Source of the DNA: Paenalicyclobacillus macrosporangiidus
GTDB lineage: Bacteria; Bacillota; Bacilli; Alicyclobacillales; Alicyclobacillaceae
Assembly: GCF_900116805.1 (NCBI RefSeq)
Contig: NZ_FPBV01000007.1
Location: 1-64,000, forward strand
Direction: 5' to 3'
Length of the DNA stretch: 64,000 nucleotides
Below the pieces are notes generated by a model, which was given only the letters and a program-made list of their open reading frames with translations, did no database searches and was not told the DNA's origin. Position numbers and translations under genes: made by a program. Positions 31,089 through 39,945 of the stretch are shown here, one piece after another. The stretch's first letter is position 1, and each line of letters opens with the position of its first letter.

Positions 31089-32099
31089 ATGCCGAGACAA
31101 CGCGGATTGACCGGAAGACAGAAGGCCGCGGTCCTGCTGATCAGCCTGGGACCCGAGGTGGCCGCCAAGGTGTATCAGAATTTGACCCGCGAAGAGGTGG
31201 AACAGCTTACGCTGGAGATCGCCAACCTGCGAAAGGTGGATCTCGAACAGCGGGAGCAGGTCGTCCGCGAGTTCCGCGAGATCGCGGTCGCGAAAGATTA
31301 CATCTCTGTCGGCGGGATCGACTACGCAAAGGAGGTGTTGGAGAAGGCGCTCGGCGCCGAGGAAGCGGAACGTTTGCTTGCGAAGCTGACGGCGAGCCTG
31401 CAGGTGCGGCCGTTCCAGTCCATGCGCAAGGTGGACCCGAGCCAGTTGGTGAGCTTTCTGCAGGACGAGCACCCGCAGACCATGGCGCTGGTGTTGTCCT
31501 ATTTGGATCCGCAGCAGGCGGCCGTGGTGCTCTCCGCGCTGCCGCACGAGCTGCAGGCGGATGTGGCCCGGCGGATCGCCCTGATGAACGGGACGTCGCC
31601 GGAAGTGATCTCGGAAGTGGAGCAGGTGCTGGAGTCGAAGCTGTCCATGATGGCCTCCATCGAAAGCCAGTACACCGGCGGGGTGGACGCGGTGGTGAAA
31701 ATCCTCAACGGGGTCGATCGCGGGACCGAAAAGGCCATCCTGGAACAACTGGAGGTCGAAGATCCGGAGTTGGCGGACGAGATCAAGAAGCGGATGTTCA
31801 TCTTCGACGATATCGTCCTGCTCGACAACCGATCCATCCAGCGGGTCATCCGCGATGTCGATCCAAAGGATCTGCAGTTGGCGCTCAAGGTTGCACCGCA
31901 GCAGGTGCAGGAGGTCATCTTCGCCAACATGTCCAAGCGCATGGCCGAGATGTTCAAGGAAGAGATGGAATACATGGGGCCGGTGCGGTTGCGGGACGTC
32001 GAGGATGCGCAACAGCGCATCGTCGGCGTGATCCGGCGGTTGGAGGAGACGGGCGAGATCATCGTCGCGCGTGGCGGAGGTGACGATGTCATTGTCTAA
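31089..32099 (+). CDS. fliG: Flagellar motor switch protein FliG
   Basis: A 336-residue switch protein that links the MS ring to FliM and faces the stator. The N-terminal FliF-binding domain opens GLTGRQKAAVLLISLGPEVA. The middle domain carries the EHPQ motif in LQDEHPQTMALVLSYL. The C-terminal torque domain contains ADEIKKRMFIFDDIVLLDNR and RGG-like KDLQLALKV, with conserved charged residues. Length equals the family norm of about 335-338. The ATG follows GGAAGGAG by about eleven bases. The stop lies within fliH. Confidence 0.96.
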   Translation: MPRQRGLTGRQKAAVLLISLGPEVAAKVYQNLTREEVEQLTLEIANLRKVDLEQREQVVREFREIAVAKDYISVGGIDYAKEVLEKALGAEEAERLLAKLTASLQVRPFQSMRKVDPSQLVSFLQDEHPQTMALVLSYLDPQQAAVVLSALPHELQADVARRIALMNGTSPEVISEVEQVLESKLSMMASIESQYTGGVDAVVKILNGVDRGTEKAILEQLEVEDPELADEIKKRMFIFDDIVLLDNRSIQRVIRDVDPKDLQLALKVAPQQVQEVIFANMSKRMAEMFKEEMEYMGPVRLRDVEDAQQRIVGVIRRLEETGEIIVARGGGDDVIV

Positions 32100-32907
32100 C
32101 GTCGTGAAGTGGTGGAGCGCACCCAGCGCGGACGATTCCGCCGCCATGGCGGTGATTCCGGTGTCTGTCCCGCTCTCTCCGTCCGCGCCTTCTGCCGCCG
32201 ACAAGGAGCCATCCGACCGCGACCCCGTCGGCGACGCCGCCGGGAGGGTCGTACGCGAACACCTGCTCGCCGCTGCGCAAGCCGAGGCGGACGCGCTCCG
32301 GTCACAGGCGCGGGCCGAGGCCGAGGCGGTCTTGGCCGAAGCCATGCGGGAGCGGGACCGCGTGTGGGAGGAAGCCCGGGCGGCCGGATTCGACGAGGGG
32401 CTGCGGCAGGGACGCGCCGAAGCGGCGGAAGAACTCGAACGCGAGCGCAAATCACTTCAGGACACGTGGACCGCGGCCCTGCGGGCGATGGAGGCGGAAC
32501 GCGAACGGTGGTGGCAGACCCTGCCCGCCTCGCTGGCCGCGGTGTGCATGGAAGCCATCCGCAGCCTGATCCGGCGCGAATTGGTCGCCGCTCCCTCCGA
32601 CGTGGAGCAGATGGTGGGGGACTTGCTCCGGTTGGTGTCGGAGAGCACGCGGGCGGAGGTGCGCGTTCATCCGAGCGAGTACGACGCCGCCATCGCGGCC
32701 CATCCCCGTTGGCGCCTGGGAAGGCTCGGCGAGTGGGACGTGGTGGTCATACCGGATCCCCAGGTGTCACCCGGCGGGTGCGAGATCCGCTCGGACTGGG
32801 GACGGGTGGACGCGCGGCTCGAGACCAAGCTGGAGCTGTTGCAGCCCGCGCTGGAGCGGGTGTTGGCGCGGGGGGGGAGGACCAGCGATGGACCGGATGG
32901 CGGCTGA
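32086..32907 (+). CDS. fliH: Flagellar export ATPase regulator FliH
   Basis: A 273-residue FliH-like protein, the peripheral stalk and inhibitor of the export ATPase FliI. It has a variable Pro/Ser-rich N-terminus (about 15-55) and a long charged coiled coil (about 65-145, AEADALRSQARAEAEAV and similar). The V-type-ATPase E-subunit-like C-terminal domain (about 150-270) contains SLIRRELVAAP and GGCEIRSDWGRVDARLETK. The ATG at 32086 was chosen because GGAGG lies five bases upstream; a GTG at 32071 is an alternative. It overlaps fliG by 14 bases and fliI by 20 bases. Confidence 0.9.
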   Translation: MSLSNVVKWWSAPSADDSAAMAVIPVSVPLSPSAPSAADKEPSDRDPVGDAAGRVVREHLLAAAQAEADALRSQARAEAEAVLAEAMRERDRVWEEARAAGFDEGLRQGRAEAAEELERERKSLQDTWTAALRAMEAERERWWQTLPASLAAVCMEAIRSLIRRELVAAPSDVEQMVGDLLRLVSESTRAEVRVHPSEYDAAIAAHPRWRLGRLGEWDVVVIPDPQVSPGGCEIRSDWGRVDARLETKLELLQPALERVLARGGRTSDGPDGG

Positions 32908-34204
32908 ACTCGCGGAAGTCTTGGCCGGCCAACCGCTGTACCGGCTGTACGGCCGCGTGACCAAAGTGGTCGGGCTGACGGTCGAATCCATCGGCCCGCC
33001 GGCGCGCGTCGGAGAGCTCTGTCGGGTCTATGCAGACGGGGAGGCGGAGTGCCTGGCCGAGGTGGTCGGGTTTCGCGACGAACGCCTGGTGCTGATGCCG
33101 ATGGGGGAGGTCTCGGCCATGGCGCCCGGCGCCGACGTGCTGGCCACCGGAGAGGTCCTTTGCGCGCCGTGTGGAGACGGGCTGCTCGGCCGCGTGGTCG
33201 ACGGGCTGGGGGAGCCGTTGGACGGGTTGGGATCGCTGCGTGCGGAGGAGCGGCGTCCCGTGGATGCCTTGCCGTCCAATCCGTTGCAACGGCCGCGCAT
33301 CGGCCGCCCCCTGCAGACGGGGGTGCGGGCCATCGACAGCCTGCTGACGGTGGGCGAAGGGCAGCGCATGGGCATTTTCGCCGGCAGCGGCGTCGGAAAA
33401 AGCTCGCTGTTATCGATGATTGCGCGCAACACGTCGGCGGATGTCAACGTGATTGCCCTCATCGGCGAACGCGGGCGGGAGGTCAACGAATTCATCGAGC
33501 GCGATCTCGGCGAGAAGGGGCTGTCCAAAAGCGTGATCGTGGTGGCCACCTCGGACCAGCCGGCGCTCATTCGCCTGAAATCTGCGTTCGTCGCGACCAC
33601 CATTGCGGAGTGGTTTCGCGATCAAGGCCGGTCGGTGAACCTGTTGATGGACTCGCTGACCCGGTTTGCGATGGCGCAGCGCGAGATCGGGCTGGCGATT
33701 GGGGAACCCCCTGCGAGCCGCGGATACACGCCGTCGGTGTTCGCGCTGTTGCCTCGGCTCCTGGAGCGGGCGGGCACGGCGCAAAGGGGCGTCATCACCG
33801 CGTTTTACACGGTGTTGGTCGACGGGGACGACCTCAATGACCCCATCGCCGACGCGGTTCGGGGGATCCTCGACGGGCACATCGTCTTGTCCAGGCAAAT
33901 GGCCAACGCGGGCCGCTTCCCGGCGATTGACGTGTTGCAGAGCTTGAGCCGGCTGTTTCCGGCTCTGGCGGACGAGCGCCAGAAGGCCGCGGCGCAACAG
34001 GTGCGGGCATGGTTGCAGAAGTACAGCGAAGTGGAAGACCTGCTGCGGATCGGCGCCTACCAGCGGGGCACCGACGCGGAGGCCGACGTGGCGGTGTCCA
34101 TGTTTCCGAAAGTATCCCAGTTTCTCTCTCAGTCTGCGGACGAGCCTGCGACCTTGGGGGATTCGGTGGAAGAACTGAACCGCTTGGCGGGGGTGAGCGT
34201 ATGA
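32888..34204 (+). CDS. fliI: Flagellar protein export ATPase FliI
   Basis: A 438-residue F1-beta-like ATPase energising flagellar protein export. Visible motifs are RPLQTGVRAIDSLLTVGEGQ, the Walker A GSGVGKSS near residue 165, ALIGERGREVNEFIE, the Walker B region VNLLMDSLTRFAMAQRE and EPPASRGYTPSVFALLP. Length is typical (about 435-440). The ATG at 32888 lies about seven bases after GGGAGG. Its stop codon overlaps the start of fliJ (ATGA). FliH, encoded just upstream, is its regulator. Confidence 0.97.
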   Translation: MDRMAAELAEVLAGQPLYRLYGRVTKVVGLTVESIGPPARVGELCRVYADGEAECLAEVVGFRDERLVLMPMGEVSAMAPGADVLATGEVLCAPCGDGLLGRVVDGLGEPLDGLGSLRAEERRPVDALPSNPLQRPRIGRPLQTGVRAIDSLLTVGEGQRMGIFAGSGVGKSSLLSMIARNTSADVNVIALIGERGREVNEFIERDLGEKGLSKSVIVVATSDQPALIRLKSAFVATTIAEWFRDQGRSVNLLMDSLTRFAMAQREIGLAIGEPPASRGYTPSVFALLPRLLERAGTAQRGVITAFYTVLVDGDDLNDPIADAVRGILDGHIVLSRQMANAGRFPAIDVLQSLSRLFPALADERQKAAAQQVRAWLQKYSEVEDLLRIGAYQRGTDAEADVAVSMFPKVSQFLSQSADEPATLGDSVEELNRLAGVSV

Positions 34205-34632
34205 ACGATCGCAGACGGCGGTATGGGCGTCTTCTCAAATTGAAGCAGGGCATGGAGCGCGTCGCCGGGATGGCGTTGGTCCGGGCGGAGCGGGCTCGCG
34301 ACGCCGCGTCGGACGAGGTGGCCGCGGTTCAGGACGCGGTGGCGCAGGCGTACCGGTGGCGAGACGGCTGCCGGACCGGTGCCGACCTGCACCTGTGGCA
34401 CGAATACGTGCAGGCATTGACCCAACGGGCCCGCCACGGCACCGCGAAATTGGCGGAAGCGGAGGCGCAGGTGGAGCGGGATCGCCAACGCGTGCGGGAG
34501 GCGCACCGGGAGGTCAAGCGGTGGGAATTGGCGCTGGAGAGCGAGATTCAGCTCGACCGCGCCCTGCGCCTGCGCGGGCTGCAGCGGGAACTGGATGACC
34601 ACGTGGCGCGGTCGTGGAGGCGCGGGGGCTGA
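34201..34632 (+). CDS. fliJ: Flagellar export chaperone FliJ
   Basis: A 143-residue, almost wholly coiled-coil protein at the position of fliJ, the gamma-like stalk and general chaperone of the export ATPase. The N-terminus MNDRRRRYGRLLKLKQGMER fits the FliJ pattern, and charged heptads continue throughout (AKLAEAEAQVERDRQRVREA). Sequence identity within this family is always low, so context carries much of the call. The start overlaps the fliI stop by four bases. The stop overlaps the next gene's ATG as TGATG. Confidence 0.88.
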   Translation: MNDRRRRYGRLLKLKQGMERVAGMALVRAERARDAASDEVAAVQDAVAQAYRWRDGCRTGADLHLWHEYVQALTQRARHGTAKLAEAEAQVERDRQRVREAHREVKRWELALESEIQLDRALRLRGLQRELDDHVARSWRRGG

Positions 34633-35252
34633 TGCAGAGCCGGTCCTCCGCGAGCGAAGAACGCCGGTCCGTCGGGTGGATGTTGGCGTGGGTCGGCATG
34701 GTGGTGGTCATCCCGGCGCTGGCGACGGTGGCCATGATTGGCGGGGCACTGCAGCTGGCAGGGGTTCCCGTGTGGCAGACGCTAAGGGGATGGGTCACCC
34801 ACGCTGACGCCGGAGCGACGACGGAGACACCGCTGGCGCAGACGCAGCAGACCTTGGCGAATACACAGCAAAAGCTGCAGGAGGCGCTCAAAACCATCGA
34901 CGACCTGCAGCAGCAGTTGACGGCGGAGCGCCAGACCGAGGCCAATCTGAGGCAGCAGTTGACGCAGATGCAGGCACAAGTGCAGGCGCAGGCGAGCGCC
35001 CGCGACCGTGCAGCCAAGGAAGCTCAGTGGTTGGCTGGCATGGACCCGGGACAAGCCGCCGGCCTCCTCCAGAGTTTGCCGGCGTCGGAGGCTGCGCAGG
35101 TGGTGGCCCTGATGCCGAGTGATGTGTCCGCTCAAGTGCTGGCGGCCCTTCCGGCGGGCAAGGCGGCGCCCATCATGACTGCCGCTGCAGCCTACACGGG
35201 TGACCAGACGACGGCCGGTGCCGCGAGTGGCGCAGCAAACGGCACTGGTTGA
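34632..35252 (+). CDS. MotE-like membrane protein with MgtE-N-type domain (YlxF type)
   Basis: A 206-residue protein in the position of B. subtilis ylxF. It has one N-terminal membrane anchor (LAWVGMVVVIPALATVAMIGG), a glutamine-rich coiled coil (about 70-130) and a C-terminal helical domain with AQWLAGMDPGQAAGLLQSLPASEAAQVVALM, the MgtE-N-like repeat found in MotE. It may help stabilise the stator or the export platform; experimental data exist only for other species' MotE. The ATG overlaps the fliJ stop (TGATG). A GTG at 34614 is an alternative start. Confidence 0.8.
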   Translation: MQSRSSASEERRSVGWMLAWVGMVVVIPALATVAMIGGALQLAGVPVWQTLRGWVTHADAGATTETPLAQTQQTLANTQQKLQEALKTIDDLQQQLTAERQTEANLRQQLTQMQAQVQAQASARDRAAKEAQWLAGMDPGQAAGLLQSLPASEAAQVVALMPSDVSAQVLAALPAGKAAPIMTAAAAYTGDQTTAGAASGAANGTG

Positions 35253-35289
35253 TGGTGCCCGGGCGATGGATGGAAAGGAGGGATGGGTC

Positions 35290-36693
35290 ATGCGCGTGAT
35301 GGCGGGCGGACATGCGACGGCGGGATCGAAGGTTGGAACGCAGGCCGGGCGCAAACCTCACACCGGCGATGGGAGCGATTCGAACGCGTTTTTCGATGCC
35401 CTGGTGGCAGCGGGCGCATGGGCGGGGGTCTCCGACGGGGTGGCGCCTCTGCCCGGGGAGACGAGGATGAAAGCGGACAAGGGTGCGATCCCATCCGTCA
35501 CGACGTCGCCGGTGCAAGGCGGATCGGCCGCGCATGCCGGCATGGTGGCAGCCAAACGCGTGGCGTCGCCGGTACCGGTGCGGGATGGCTCCGCCGAGAA
35601 GGCCATGCAGGTGCTGGAGGCCGGGCAAGTGCAGGATGGCGTGCAGGCGCAGGACGATTCCGACCTGGTGTCGGCGCATGGAATGAAGGGGACCGCCCGG
35701 CGGGTCCAACCGGGACTTCCGGCACACGGAACGGCGCACCCCGCCGCGCAGTCAGCGGTGTCCGGATCAGCACAGTTCGCGGGTGTGGTCGACACCCTAT
35801 CCAGGGGGGCCAAGACCGCCGGGGCTGAGGGGGATCCTCAGCCTGGCGAGCGTGGGTCGGTCGACGAAGCAGACGCGGGGTCGACGGGTCTGCCGCGGAT
35901 GCCTGGGCGGGCTGACGACGGGGCCGTAGGCCAGACGCTTCCGCAGTGGAACGCCAACGTGCGGGCGCGTTTCGATCAGGCGGTGTCGACGGCCGGAGAG
36001 GCGATCCCCTCATCGTTCGGCAGCAGACCGTCGGCGGCGATCTCGGAGGTGCCCGGTCCGATTGAACCGGTAGACCGGAGCGTTTCGCAAGTGGCCGTTT
36101 CAACGGGAGGCGGAGGTCCTGGGCGGAACGAGCAGGCGCCTGAGCGTCCCGCGTCGCGCGCCTCAACGGGATGGGATCTCGTGCAGGTGGCACCCGCCGC
36201 CGTGTTGAACACACCGCGGACGCAGTCGGTGATGCCATGGGAGAGTGGAGCGGTGACGACGGCAGGCATGGTGTCCCGCAACGATCCGGAGGTGCCGAAA
36301 CAATTCGCCGGCTTCATCGTGCATCAGGTGGAGGCCGGTCCGGACCAGGTGCGGGTGCGCGTGCATCCCGAAGGCTTGGGAGACGTCCTGGTCACCGTTC
36401 AGCGGTCCGAAGATGGGGTTCAGGTCCAATTGACGGCCAATCAGTGGGCGACCACGCAGTGGCTCAGCAGCATGACGGGACAGATTGCGGACTCTGTCCG
36501 GGCCAGCGGGGTTCCCGTGCAGATGGTCCAAGTGGTCTTCGGTCAGACCACATCCCAGACGGACAGTGGCGGACGTGGGCGCCACGGCAACAGCGGGCAA
36601 GGGATGTCCGAGGCGATGCGCGTGCAAGGGGCCAGGGCCCCGAACGGGCAGAGCGCCATCCGGCCGGATTTGCGGGATGGGCTTGAGGCCTAG
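35290..36693 (+). CDS. fliK: Flagellar hook-length control protein FliK
   Basis: A 467-residue FliK, the ruler and switch for hook length. The first about 330 residues are a disordered-looking Gly/Ala/Ser/Pro region, as expected for the ruler. The conserved C-terminal domain includes HQVEAGPDQVRVRVHPEGLG and VQVQLTANQWATTQWLSS, then IADSVRASGVPVQMVQVVFG. The ATG at 35290 lies eight bases after AAGGAGG; an open frame starts earlier at 35200. It is followed by flgD, whose ribosome-binding site overlaps the fliK stop. Compare the second FliK-like protein at 13769-15148. Confidence 0.9.
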   Translation: MRVMAGGHATAGSKVGTQAGRKPHTGDGSDSNAFFDALVAAGAWAGVSDGVAPLPGETRMKADKGAIPSVTTSPVQGGSAAHAGMVAAKRVASPVPVRDGSAEKAMQVLEAGQVQDGVQAQDDSDLVSAHGMKGTARRVQPGLPAHGTAHPAAQSAVSGSAQFAGVVDTLSRGAKTAGAEGDPQPGERGSVDEADAGSTGLPRMPGRADDGAVGQTLPQWNANVRARFDQAVSTAGEAIPSSFGSRPSAAISEVPGPIEPVDRSVSQVAVSTGGGGPGRNEQAPERPASRASTGWDLVQVAPAAVLNTPRTQSVMPWESGAVTTAGMVSRNDPEVPKQFAGFIVHQVEAGPDQVRVRVHPEGLGDVLVTVQRSEDGVQVQLTANQWATTQWLSSMTGQIADSVRASGVPVQMVQVVFGQTTSQTDSGGRGRHGNSGQGMSEAMRVQGARAPNGQSAIRPDLRDGLEA

Positions 36694-36705
36694 GAGGTGA
36701 CGTGT

Positions 36706-37119
36706 GTGGCAGCGAGCAGCGTGAGCGGCACCAGCTTGAGCAAGGACGCATTCTTGCAGCTGTTGGTGACGCAGATGCGGTACCAAGACCCGTTGCAACC
36801 CATGGACAACTCTCAGTTTCTTGCGCAGTTGGCCCAGTTTACGGCGTTGGAGCAAATGACCAACCTGGCCCAAACGGAGAACCAGGTTCTCCAAAGTCTG
36901 CAGGTGGTGCGCCTGGGGGCCGTACAGCAGTTGATCGGCACGCAGGTGACGGTCACCGACGGACAGGGACAGCCCGTCACCGGCATGGTGGAGGCCGTCA
37001 AATTCGCGGACGACGGGAGTGCCGTGCTGCAGGTGAACGGTCAAACATATCCAATCGACGCGGTGCAGTCGGTTGGGCCGTCGGGTGCGGCGGCTTCGGA
37101 AGCGTCAACCACTCCGTGA
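36706..37119 (+). CDS. flgD: Flagellar hook assembly protein FlgD
   Basis: A 137-residue FlgD scaffold needed to cap the growing hook. The conserved N-terminal block LSKDAFLQLLVTQMRYQDPL with PMDNSQFLAQLAQFTALEQM is unmistakable. The C-terminal part (about 75-125) has the short TQVTVTDGQGQPVTGMVEAV beta module of the shorter Bacillota FlgD, without the full Ig-like domain of E. coli. The GTG at 36706 lies eight bases after AGGAGG, which itself overlaps the fliK stop; a GTG at 36697 abuts the ribosome-binding site and is unlikely. Confidence 0.94.
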   Translation: MAASSVSGTSLSKDAFLQLLVTQMRYQDPLQPMDNSQFLAQLAQFTALEQMTNLAQTENQVLQSLQVVRLGAVQQLIGTQVTVTDGQGQPVTGMVEAVKFADDGSAVLQVNGQTYPIDAVQSVGPSGAAASEASTTP

Positions 37120-37144
37120 ACATCCTGAAGGGAGGAACAATCGC

Positions 37145-38158
37145 ATGTTAAGGTCGATGTATTCCGCCGTTTCCGGCATGCAGGGGTTCCAGACGAAACT
37201 CGACGTCATCGGCAACAACATCGCCAACGTGAACACGCCCGGGTTCAAGGCGGGACGGGTGGACTTCGCCGATGTGCTGAGCCAGACCATCTCCGGCGGG
37301 AGCGCGCCTGCCTCCGGGACCGGCGGCACCAATCCGGCACAGGTGGGGCTCGGGGTTCGCGTCCTTGGCATCGACAACCTGTTCACCCAAGGGGCGCCGC
37401 AGTCGACCGGCGTGCCGACAGACCTGGCCATCAATGGGAGCGGGTTCTTTACGGTCACGGATTCCTCCGGCCAGCGGTATCTGACGCGCGAGGGAGACTT
37501 TAGCGTGGATTCAGGCCACAACTTGGTGTTGCCGGACGGCAAGGTCGCCTTGGGATTCGCATTCAAGGACGACACGGGGACCAATCCACCGGCGTTGGAC
37601 ACGTCCACACTCGTCCCGGTCAACCTCGATAACCTGTTGAGCAAGTATGTGGTGGCATTGCAGGGGAGCACGGACGCCACGGGAGTCACCTATAACGTGG
37701 GGAGCGTGGTAGGTAACAGTATCACTTATGGAGCCGGTCCAACCACGCGCACCTTCAGCCTGTCGTCTTCACCCGACCTGCAGGTCGGACCCGATGGCAG
37801 CCTGTCGGTCATGCTCCAATACACCGATACATCTGGCGGGAGCACCGTCGGTTCAGGCACGATGCGGGTGACCCTCGGCAAGTTGGCCATCGCCACCGTG
37901 GACAACCCCGGCGGCATGGAGAAAGTGGGCGACACCCTGTTTATCGCAGGTACCAATTCGGGCATGCCCACATTCCACGTGGCCGGCATGGACAACACCG
38001 GAACGATTGCCAGCGGTTATCTCGAGATGTCCAACGTCGATCTCACGCGGGAGTTCACGGAGATGATCATCGCCCAGCGCGGATTCGACGCCAACTCTCA
38101 CGTGATCGGCACCGCCAACGCCATCCTGCAGGACGTCGTCAACCTGAAGAACAGCTGA
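37145..38158 (+). CDS. flgE: Flagellar hook protein FlgE
   Basis: A 337-residue hook-basal body protein of the FlgE/FlgG/FlgF family, positioned as the hook subunit. The N-terminal MYSAVSGMQGFQTKLDVIG with NNIANVNTPGFKAGRVDF and the C-terminal SNVDLTREFTEMIIAQRGFD with ANSHVIGTANAILQDVVNLK form the conserved coiled core. The variable middle domain is Thr/Ser/Gly-rich. It is longer than the B. subtilis hook protein (264 residues), so the outer domain is larger. The ATG follows GGGAGG by about nine bases. FlgG is possible by sequence, but the position after flgD favours the hook protein. Confidence 0.92.
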   Translation: MLRSMYSAVSGMQGFQTKLDVIGNNIANVNTPGFKAGRVDFADVLSQTISGGSAPASGTGGTNPAQVGLGVRVLGIDNLFTQGAPQSTGVPTDLAINGSGFFTVTDSSGQRYLTREGDFSVDSGHNLVLPDGKVALGFAFKDDTGTNPPALDTSTLVPVNLDNLLSKYVVALQGSTDATGVTYNVGSVVGNSITYGAGPTTRTFSLSSSPDLQVGPDGSLSVMLQYTDTSGGSTVGSGTMRVTLGKLAIATVDNPGGMEKVGDTLFIAGTNSGMPTFHVAGMDNTGTIASGYLEMSNVDLTREFTEMIIAQRGFDANSHVIGTANAILQDVVNLKNS

Positions 38159-38236
38159 TGGCGGTGATGATGAGGAGGCCTGACCCGGCGGTGGTCCCGC
38201 CGCGCAGGCGGGCGTCCTGAACCGGGAGGGATGGCG

Positions 38237-38452
38237 GTGATCCGATTGACCCGGTTGAACGGGACCGCGCTGTGGCTGAATCCCCTGTTGGTGGAGTCGG
38301 TCGAGCAGACGCCGGATACCGTGATCACGCTGGCCAACGGGCACAAGTACGTGGTGCGCGAGGCGGCGGAGGAGATCGGGGACCGAATGGCCGCCTACTT
38401 GCGGCGGATCGGATTGATAGCGGCAGAGGGAAAGAAGGAGGAGTCGGGTTGA
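38237..38452 (+). CDS. flbD: FlbD/SwrD family flagellar protein
   Basis: A 71-residue protein of the FlbD family (SwrD in B. subtilis, where it raises motor torque for swarming). The sequence MIRLTRLNGTALWLNPLLVESVEQTPDTVITL, in two halves around WLNP, matches the family and ends with a charged tail. The GTG at 38237 was chosen over the ATG at 38231: GGGAGGG lies six bases before the GTG but directly abuts the ATG. The B. subtilis homologue also starts at the equivalent Met-Ile. The stop overlaps the TTG start of fliL. Confidence 0.9.
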   Translation: MIRLTRLNGTALWLNPLLVESVEQTPDTVITLANGHKYVVREAAEEIGDRMAAYLRRIGLIAAEGKKEESG

Positions 38453-38880
38453 GGCGCGCGTTCGTCCTGATGATTTCCATCATCATCGGCGCCGCGGTGG
38501 TGGTCGGTGCGGGCCTGGGCGGGTATTGGTATTGGAAGTCGGCCCACGCCAAGGCCCGGACGTCCCAGGTGCCTTCGGCCCGCGAACTCAAACAACTGCG
38601 GGTGGATTTGCCGGCGAACACCACCAACCTCCAAGACGGGTTGATCCAGTTCACGCTGTCCCTGCAGGCGCATGATGAACAGACCAAGACCGAGCTGGCG
38701 GACATGCAACCCCAGGTCGAGGATGTTGTCAACCGGACCATGCGCGGGTTCTCCGCCCAGGAGTTGCGCACGCAGGCAGGCGTCACGCGCCTGGCGGGGA
38801 CCTTGAAGGCAGCCATCAACGGGGTGCTGCCACAGGGGCGGGTGGACGCGGTGTATTTCGCCACCATCGTCGTGCAGTAG
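38449..38880 (+). CDS. fliL: Flagellar basal-body-associated protein FliL
   Basis: A 143-residue single-pass protein that encircles and supports the stator. The N-terminal membrane anchor is ISIIIGAAVVVGAGLGGYWYW, shortened by its flanks. The extracytoplasmic domain has LPANTTNLQDGLIQFTLSL and the terminal NGVLPQGRVDAVYFATIVVQ, both typical of FliL. The start is TTG, seven bases after AAGGAGG, and overlaps the flbD stop. The position between flbD and fliM is the conserved one. Confidence 0.92.
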   Translation: MRRAFVLMISIIIGAAVVVGAGLGGYWYWKSAHAKARTSQVPSARELKQLRVDLPANTTNLQDGLIQFTLSLQAHDEQTKTELADMQPQVEDVVNRTMRGFSAQELRTQAGVTRLAGTLKAAINGVLPQGRVDAVYFATIVVQ

Positions 38881-38910
38881 CGTGTCACCTCGCGGAAAGG
38901 GGGGATGGAG

Positions 38911-39936
38911 ATGTCGGAAGTGTTGTCTCAGGAGGAGATTGACGCCCTCCTCTCGGCGCTGAACCGCGGCGAACTGAACGCGGACGACATCCGGGAAGAG
39001 TCCGGCGGACCGCGCATTCGCAACTACGACTTCCGCCGGGCCATGCGGTTTTCCAAGGACCATATCCGCATCCTCCGGCGCATCCATGAGCATCTGGCGC
39101 GCTTGGTGACCACGCACCTGTCGGGACAGCTGCGTGCGGTCGTTCAGATGCAGGTCGAGACGGTCGACCAGCTGCCGTACGAGGAGTTCATCCGATCCAT
39201 CCCGCCGTTGACGGTCATTCAGTTGGTGGAGTTGTCCCCGCTGCCTGGGAAGATGGTGTTGGAGTTCAACCCGCAGGTGGTGTTCGCCATGCTGGACCGC
39301 CTCATGGGCGGCGTGGTGCACGGGCCCTATCGGGAGCGGGAACTGACGGAGATTGAGCTGGTCCTCGTGGAACGGCTCTTTTCCGCCCTGAGGGGGTTCA
39401 TCGCGGAGGCGTGGCGCAACGTCGAGACGCTCTCCCCACGGCTGCTCCAACTGGAGACCAATCCCCAGTTCCTGCAGCTGGCCACCCCGAATGAGACGGT
39501 GCTGGTGATCACGATGAGCGCGCGCGTCGGCGCGGTGTCGGGATTGGTCAACGTCTGTATCCCGCACGTCACGCTGGAGCCTGTCCTGCCGAAGCTGAGC
39601 ACGCAGCGGTTCATGGACAGCCGCAAGCCGGGCGGCAGGGGAGAGGAAGAGGAGCGGCGGTTGGCGAAGCACCTGATGGGCGTCTCCGCGGAGGTGACCG
39701 TCGAACTCGGCCGGACGCGGTTGAGCATGGCGGACGTGCTCGACCTGCAGGTCGGCGACGTCATTCCGTTGGAGCAGTCCATCCGCGATCCCTTGACGGT
39801 GTACGTCAATGGCGTGCCGACGTTCTCGGCGAGCGCGGGTCAGCGGCACGGACATTACGCGGTGAAGGTGCTGACCGAGTGGGAGGAGGTGTACGACGAT
39901 GAACGACGAAATGAAGCTGTCTCAGGAGGAGATTGA
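38911..39936 (+). CDS. fliM: Flagellar motor switch protein FliM
   Basis: A 341-residue switch protein. The N-terminal CheY-P-binding peptide is LSQEEIDALLSAL. The central CheC-like domain begins near residue 45 and contains RRIHEHLARLVTTHLSGQLR and MLDRLMGG. The C-terminal SPOA domain has VTVELGRTRLSMADVLDLQ. The second ATG (38911) is chosen because the A/G-rich AAAGGGGGG lies six bases before it. The DNA encoding the EIDALL peptide is repeated exactly (28 bases) at the start of fliY. The stop lies within fliY, overlapping it by 38 bases. Confidence 0.96.
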   Translation: MSEVLSQEEIDALLSALNRGELNADDIREESGGPRIRNYDFRRAMRFSKDHIRILRRIHEHLARLVTTHLSGQLRAVVQMQVETVDQLPYEEFIRSIPPLTVIQLVELSPLPGKMVLEFNPQVVFAMLDRLMGGVVHGPYRERELTEIELVLVERLFSALRGFIAEAWRNVETLSPRLLQLETNPQFLQLATPNETVLVITMSARVGAVSGLVNVCIPHVTLEPVLPKLSTQRFMDSRKPGGRGEEEERRLAKHLMGVSAEVTVELGRTRLSMADVLDLQVGDVIPLEQSIRDPLTVYVNGVPTFSASAGQRHGHYAVKVLTEWEEVYDDERRNEAVSGGD

Positions 39937-39945
39937 CGCCCTCCT
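38924..39945. repeat. Exact 28-base direct repeat at the 5' ends of fliM and fliY
   Basis: The 28 bases at 38924-38951 and at 39918-39945 are identical. Both encode the LSQEEIDALL switch peptide and contain an internal AGGAGGAG. The two copies are about 994 bases apart. The coordinates given span both copies and the DNA between them. Recombination between them would fuse fliM to fliY in frame (994 is not a multiple of three, but the two copies are each read in their own gene's frame). Confidence 0.8.
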
